From the NCBI GenBank assembly GCA_963762205.1, contig CAVXJZ010000004.1, positions 124,001 through 188,000 on the forward strand: a stretch of DNA of 64,000 nucleotides. The letters are read 5' to 3'. Each line of letters opens with the position of its first letter. Positions within the stretch are counted from its first letter, which is position 1. The notes under the pieces were generated by a model. It did no database searches, was not told the origin of the DNA, and saw only the letters and a list, made by a program, of their open reading frames with translations. A program made the translations under genes and the position numbers. Origin of the DNA: VRUE01 sp963762205. GTDB lineage: Bacteria > Actinomycetota > Thermoleophilia > Solirubrobacterales > 70-9. Of the stretch, positions 60,225 to 64,000 are shown one piece after another.

Positions 60225-61073
60225 TCATGGCCGTGGCACCACGAGCACGGGGCAGGGCGCGGCGTCGATCAGCTTTCTGGAGACCGACCCGAGGAGGACA
60301 CGGGTCAGCGGCCCGTACCCGCGTGAGCCGACGACGAGCAGGTCGACCCCGTCCTCGCAGGCCCTGGCGATCTCCTCCGGCGGCGATCCGTCGAGTTTGA
60401 CGCCCTCGGCGCCGAGGGAGGGGTCGATCGACTCGAGGGCGCCGTCGATCACCTTGTCGGGTTCGGCCGGGCTGCGCGGCGCGTAGCTGCCGGCGGCCCC
60501 TCCGGGCACTGCCACGACGACCGGAGGCGAGACCACCGTGATCACCCTGATCGTCGCGTTCGAGAGGCGGGCGAACACTTCGGCCCGCTTCAGCGCCGCC
60601 TTCGATTCGGGGCTGCCGTCGAAGGCGACCGCGATCGAGCGGAAGGAGTCGTGCGCGGTGCCGGCATAGCCCTTGGGGGCGACGAGGACGTCGCAGGGCG
60701 AGCCGCTGAGCAGGCTGCTCGCGACGCTGCCGACGAGGACCCTCCCGACCGGGCCCCGGTGCGGCGAGCCGACGACGATCGCGTCGACGTCCTCCCTCTC
60801 GGCGTGGCTCGTCAGGATCGAGGCGGGCGAGCCGCCGCCGTACGCGCGCGTCTCGAGGGGAGTGTCGCCCAGACGGGCGCGCGCGTCCTCGAAGATCGGC
60901 CTCGCCGGCCCGGCCTCCTCGCCGTCCAGAAGCGCGTACTCCATCGGCAGCGGCCCGCCGAAGACCACCGTGACGGCGACGATGCTCCCACCGGACTGCG
61001 AGGCGAGGACGCGGGCGAGCACAAGCGCGTCCTGGCCACCGTCCCTTCCGTCCAGTCCGACCAGCAGGCGCAC
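60225..61073 (-). CDS. Tandem universal stress protein (UspA family)
   Basis: A 282-residue protein with two Usp domains. The first has RLLVGLDGRDGG and the ATP-binding signature GSPHRGPVGRVLVGSVASSLL (GxxG-9x-GS). The second has SIAVAFDGSPESKAALKRAEVFA and GSRGYGPLTRVLLGSVSRKLI, followed by PCPVLVVPRP. Both keep the nucleotide-binding loop, so it is an ATP-binding Usp. The GTG at 61073 gives a start right at the first strand. In actinobacteria such proteins respond to hypoxia or stress. It is convergent with no gene, and treT lies downstream on the same strand. Confidence 0.9.
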   Translation of the reverse strand: MRLLVGLDGRDGGQDALVLARVLASQSGGSIVAVTVVFGGPLPMEYALLDGEEAGPARPIFEDARARLGDTPLETRAYGGGSPASILTSHAEREDVDAIVVGSPHRGPVGRVLVGSVASSLLSGSPCDVLVAPKGYAGTAHDSFRSIAVAFDGSPESKAALKRAEVFARLSNATIRVITVVSPPVVVAVPGGAAGSYAPRSPAEPDKVIDGALESIDPSLGAEGVKLDGSPPEEIARACEDGVDLLVVGSRGYGPLTRVLLGSVSRKLIDAAPCPVLVVPRP

Positions 61074-61280
61074 GGCTAGTCCGCCTCGGACTTCGTCTTC
61101 ACGTCGGGCGCGATGGAGACCTCCTCGCCGGTCTGAGTTGAGCCCGCTCACAGGCTGGGCCCGGTTCGGTACCTTCCGATCAGTGAAAGACGGTATCCGA
61201 AGCGAGTGCCTTCGCCGAACGAGTCGCTCCGCGACGCGAGAGGGCCGAGGCCTTCGGGGGCCGGCGCGACAGGGGAATCG

Positions 61281-62393
61281 GTGAGCGCCCGCGTACTGAT
61301 AGCCGGTGGCGGCGTGGCGGCGCTCGAGGCCGCGATCGCCCTTCCCGACCTGGCCGGGGACCGGGCCGAGGTGGCTATCTACTCGCCCCGGGAGGACTTC
61401 ATCTACCGGCCGTTTGCGGTGACGGAGCCCTACGGCACCTCGCAATCGATGCGCCACGACCTGCACAAGCTCGCCGAGCGCTGCGGCGCCGAGTTCCACG
61501 TCGCCAGCATCGGGTCGGTCGACGGACCGGGGCGGCGAGCCAGGACGCACGACGGGGAGGAGTTCCCCTACGACTACCTGATCGTCGCCTCCGGGACCCG
61601 GCTGTTGGCCGGGGTCTCCGGCGCGGTGACCTTCTGGGGCGTCGCCGACGACGCACGGGTCGTCAGCCTGGTCGAGGAGCTGCGCGAGGGAAGCCTGAAG
61701 CGGGTCGCGTTCACGATGCCGGCCGGCCCCACCTGGGCGCTGCCGCTGTACGAGCTGGCGCTGCTTGCCGGTACCGAGCTCTCCGAGGCGGGCGTCGACG
61801 GGGCCGAGCTCGTCATCGTGACGCCGGAGGACGCGCCCCTGCAGATCTTCGGCGGCGGCGCGAGCGAGCGGGTCTCCGAGCTGCTCGCCGAGCGGGGGAT
61901 CGACGTCGTCACCGGCGCCACGCCCGTCAAGTTCGACGAAGGGGGCCTGTCGGTGTCGCCCAGCGCGACGATCGAGGCCGACGCGGTTCTCAGCCTGCCC
62001 CGCCTCGAGGGCCGGCAGATCGCCGGCGTGCCCCACGACCTCGAGGGCTTCGTCGACGTCGACCGCCACGGCCGGATCCTGGGGATGGAGCGTGTCTTTG
62101 CCGCCGGGGACGTGACCAGCTTCCCGGTCAAGCAGGGTGGCATCGCGACCCAGCAGGCCGACGTCGCCGCCGAAGCCATCGCGGAGGACCTCGGCTGTGA
62201 CCTCGAGGCCAGGTCGTTCGACCCGATCCTGCGCGGAGTGCTCTGGACCGGCGCCGAGCCCCTCTACCTGTCGGGCCACCTCGCCGGGGGTCACGGGGAA
62301 ACGTCGACCGCGACCGACGAGGCGCCATGGGACGGCGACGAGCGCGGCAAGCTCGTCGGCCGCTACCTGACGAAGTTCTTCGCCGAGCTCTAG
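61281..62393 (+). CDS. SQR/NDH-2-like FAD-dependent oxidoreductase
   Basis: A 370-residue flavoprotein of the pyridine nucleotide-disulfide oxidoreductase superfamily, close to sulfide:quinone reductase and NDH-2. From GTG 61281 (AGGGGA site) it begins with a dinucleotide-binding VLIAGGGVAALEAAIAL, then YSPREDFIYRPFAV, FPYDYLIVASGTRLL, and the second motif VFAAGDVTSFPVKQGGIATQQADVAAEAIAE. The redox cysteines expected of a true SQR are not evident (only Cys in AERCGAE), so the electron donor is open. An upstream GTG at 61206 would add 25 residues. Confidence 0.85.
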   Translation: MSARVLIAGGGVAALEAAIALPDLAGDRAEVAIYSPREDFIYRPFAVTEPYGTSQSMRHDLHKLAERCGAEFHVASIGSVDGPGRRARTHDGEEFPYDYLIVASGTRLLAGVSGAVTFWGVADDARVVSLVEELREGSLKRVAFTMPAGPTWALPLYELALLAGTELSEAGVDGAELVIVTPEDAPLQIFGGGASERVSELLAERGIDVVTGATPVKFDEGGLSVSPSATIEADAVLSLPRLEGRQIAGVPHDLEGFVDVDRHGRILGMERVFAAGDVTSFPVKQGGIATQQADVAAEAIAEDLGCDLEARSFDPILRGVLWTGAEPLYLSGHLAGGHGETSTATDEAPWDGDERGKLVGRYLTKFFAEL

Positions 62394-62415
62394 CCACTCG
62401 CTAGCCTCTTGAAGG

Positions 62416-62790
62416 ATGATCGAGCGGCTCGACGACATGCCGGACGGCACCGCCGGATTCCGGTTCTCGGGGGAGGTGACGAAGCGGGACTACGACGAGG
62501 TCCTGCTTCCCGCCCTGCGCGAGGCGATCGAGAAGGAGGAGCCGATCCGGGCCCTCTGCCTGCTCGGCCCGGAGTTCGAGGGCTACGAGGCGGGGGCTGC
62601 CTGGGCGGACCTGAAGACCGGCGCCCAGTACGGCATCGGCCACCACTCGGCCTGGCGGCGGATGGCGCTGGTCACCGACGTCGAGTGGGTGCGCCACCTG
62701 ACCGCGCTCTTCGGCTGGATGAGCCCGGGGGAGATGAGGGTCTTCCCACTCGCGGGGATCGAGGACGCGAAGGCCTGGATCTCGGGCTAG
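62416..62790 (+). CDS. SpoIIAA-like (STAS-related) protein
   Basis: A 124-residue protein of the SpoIIAA-like family. FRFSGEVTKRDYDEVLLPALREAIEKEEPIRALCLL is the first half of the fold, FEGYEAGAAWADLKTGAQYG the middle, and MALVTDVEWVRHLTALFGWMSPGEMRVFPL the end. Family members bind hydrophobic ligands or act as STAS-type regulators. It follows the oxidoreductase by 22 bases. TAGCCT lies eight bases before the ATG. Confidence 0.85.
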   Translation: MIERLDDMPDGTAGFRFSGEVTKRDYDEVLLPALREAIEKEEPIRALCLLGPEFEGYEAGAAWADLKTGAQYGIGHHSAWRRMALVTDVEWVRHLTALFGWMSPGEMRVFPLAGIEDAKAWISG

Positions 62791-62854
62791 GGGGCCATCT
62801 CATCGCTCCCGCATTGTGTGAGGTACGTCAAACGCGGCTGTCCCGCCCGCCGCG

Positions 62855-62860
62855 TACAGT
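62855..62860 (+). promoter_or_regulatory. Candidate -10 box of the flavin monooxygenase gene
   Basis: TACAGT ends 12 bases before the ATG at 62873. Confidence 0.35.
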
Positions 62861-62872
62861 CTGCTCAGCGTT

Positions 62873-64000
62873 ATGGCCGCCGAGCACGTAGACGTCCTCA
62901 TCGTCGGGGCTGGGATATCCGGTGTCGGCGCCGGCCATCACCTGCAGGAGCGCTGCCCCGAGAAGAGCTTTGCGGTCCTCGAGGCCCGCGCCGACCTCGG
63001 CGGCACCTGGGACCTCTTCCGCTACCCGGGGATCCGCTCCGACTCCGACATGCACACCCTCGGCTTCCGCTTCAAGCCGTGGACCGAGTCGAGGTCGCTC
63101 GCCGACGGCCCCGCGATCCTCGACTACGTGCGTGAGACGGCCACCGAGTCCGGCGTCGCCGAGCGGATCCGCTACAACCACCGCGTCGTCTCGGCGGCGT
63201 GGTCGACGCCCGAGGCGCGCTGGACGGTGAGGGTCGAGCGCACCGACACGGGGGAGACGGTCGAGCTCACCTGCGGCTTCCTCTTCATCTGCAGCGGCTA
63301 CTACCGCTACGACGAGGGCTACACGCCCGAGCTCCCAGGCATCGACCGCTTCGGCGGCCAGGTCATCCATCCCCAGCACTGGCCCGAGGACCTCGACTAC
63401 GCCGGCAAGCGCGTGGTCGTGATCGGCAGCGGCGCCACCGCGGTGACCCTGGTCCCGGCGATGGCGCCGACGGCCGGGCACGTGACGATGCTGCAGCGCT
63501 CGCCCACCTACGTCGTCTCCATTCCCGGCACGGACCCGATCGCCGATGCGCTGCGCCGCTTCCTGCCCCTCAAGGCCGCCTACGCGCTCACCCGCTGGAA
63601 GAACATCCTCCTGCAGATGCTGGTCTTCCAGCTCAGCCGCCGCCGGCCGCGGCTGGTCCGCAACCTGATCAGAAAAGCCGCGATCCGCGGCCTGCCCGAC
63701 GGCTACGAGGTCGACAAGCACTTCAACCCCAGGTACGACCCCTGGGACCAGCGCATGTGCGTGATCCCCGACGGCGACCTGTTCGAGGCGATCTCCGACG
63801 GCAGCGCCGAGATCGTCACCGACCGGATCGCGAGCTTCGACGAGGGCGGCGTCGAGCTCGAGTCCGGAGAGCGGCTGGAGGCCGACATCGTGATCACCGC
63901 GACCGGCCTCAACCTGCTCTTCCTCGGCGGCGTCGAGTTCAGCGTCGACGGGGAGGAGGCCGACCCCTCGGCGGCGATGACCTACAAGGGGATGATGCTC
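62873..64000 (+). CDS. Flavin-containing monooxygenase (Baeyer-Villiger type), truncated by window end
   Basis: The first 376 residues of a flavin monooxygenase. The FAD-binding motif is VLIVGAGISGVGAGHHL, followed by LEARADLGGTWDLFRYPGIRSDSDMHTLGF. The fingerprint FGGQVIHPQHWPE matches FxGxxxHxxxW, and a second Rossmann motif VVVIGSGATAVTL binds NADPH. GATGLN-type ITATGLNLLFLGG lies near the end. These enzymes insert oxygen into ketones or oxidise N and S substrates. The frame is open to the last base, and about 120 residues are missing. The ATG start is 12 bases after TACAGT. Confidence 0.9.
   Translation, partial: MAAEHVDVLIVGAGISGVGAGHHLQERCPEKSFAVLEARADLGGTWDLFRYPGIRSDSDMHTLGFRFKPWTESRSLADGPAILDYVRETATESGVAERIRYNHRVVSAAWSTPEARWTVRVERTDTGETVELTCGFLFICSGYYRYDEGYTPELPGIDRFGGQVIHPQHWPEDLDYAGKRVVVIGSGATAVTLVPAMAPTAGHVTMLQRSPTYVVSIPGTDPIADALRRFLPLKAAYALTRWKNILLQMLVFQLSRRRPRLVRNLIRKAAIRGLPDGYEVDKHFNPRYDPWDQRMCVIPDGDLFEAISDGSAEIVTDRIASFDEGGVELESGERLEADIVITATGLNLLFLGGVEFSVDGEEADPSAAMTYKGMML

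Overview
The window is about 64 kb of very GC-rich, gene-dense actinobacterial DNA. GTG, TTG and possibly CTG starts are common, and many genes have a TANNNT hexamer 5-14 bases before the start codon, which suggests leaderless transcripts. The gene order, plus several secreted proteins with an LPKNSVGSKQIKKNAV-type N-terminus, point to the class Thermoleophilia (Solirubrobacterales-like). That placement is inference from protein style, not a database match.

Bases 1-21,700 are conserved chromosome. A truncated wax ester synthase/DGAT gene is followed by the translation and secretion block ftsY-ffh-rpsP-khpA-trmD-rplS-lepB-rnhB, in which rimM is missing. Next come yraN, comM, dprA, thiD, ilvD, a folate cyclo-ligase, an L,D-transpeptidase, a Xer recombinase, a WhiG/FliA-type sigma factor, an EF-G-like GTPase with an altered active site, an RNase H-like gene, a VOC protein and a lipoprotein solute-binding protein.

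Bases 21,700-39,100 are an accessory region organised around tRNA-Gly(GCC) at 24657. The 3' 45 bases of that tRNA recur at 25670, 27649, 37851 and (diverged) 38986. They cut the region into four segments of about 1.0, 2.0, 10.2 and 1.1 kb that carry small secreted or membrane proteins and hydrolases. Each tRNA remnant is preceded by a conserved module: a hairpin, then in the clearest copies four NAATCC-like boxes at exact 10-base spacing. No integrase gene is present. This looks like a nested array of non-autonomous att-flanked elements.

Bases 39,100-56,000 hold extracellular repeat proteins and a signalling locus. A TIR-transmembrane-WD40 protein (42770-45805, minus) is divergent from an operon encoding a TPR/SLOG-like/class III nucleotide-cyclase protein, an ECF sigma factor, a small protein and a cyclodeaminase-fold protein (45804-49081). 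Its make-up suggests a nucleotide-signalling or conflict system that I do not recognise as a named type. Further paralogues of the LPKNSVG family, a beta-helix protein and a 1088-residue secreted protein follow.

Bases 56,000-64,000 return to metabolic and stress genes: a rhodanese-methyltransferase fusion, a cupredoxin, a GNAT acetyltransferase, a TreT-type trehalose synthase, a tandem universal stress protein, an SQR/NDH2-like flavoprotein, a SpoIIAA-like protein and a truncated flavin monooxygenase.

Five genes (comM, the 30.2-32.3 kb metallopeptidase, the 34.5-37.6 kb metallopeptidase, the 39.1-42.0 kb repeat protein and treT) read as intact only if one to three single-base indels are assumed. 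This points either to residual sequencing errors or to real decay.
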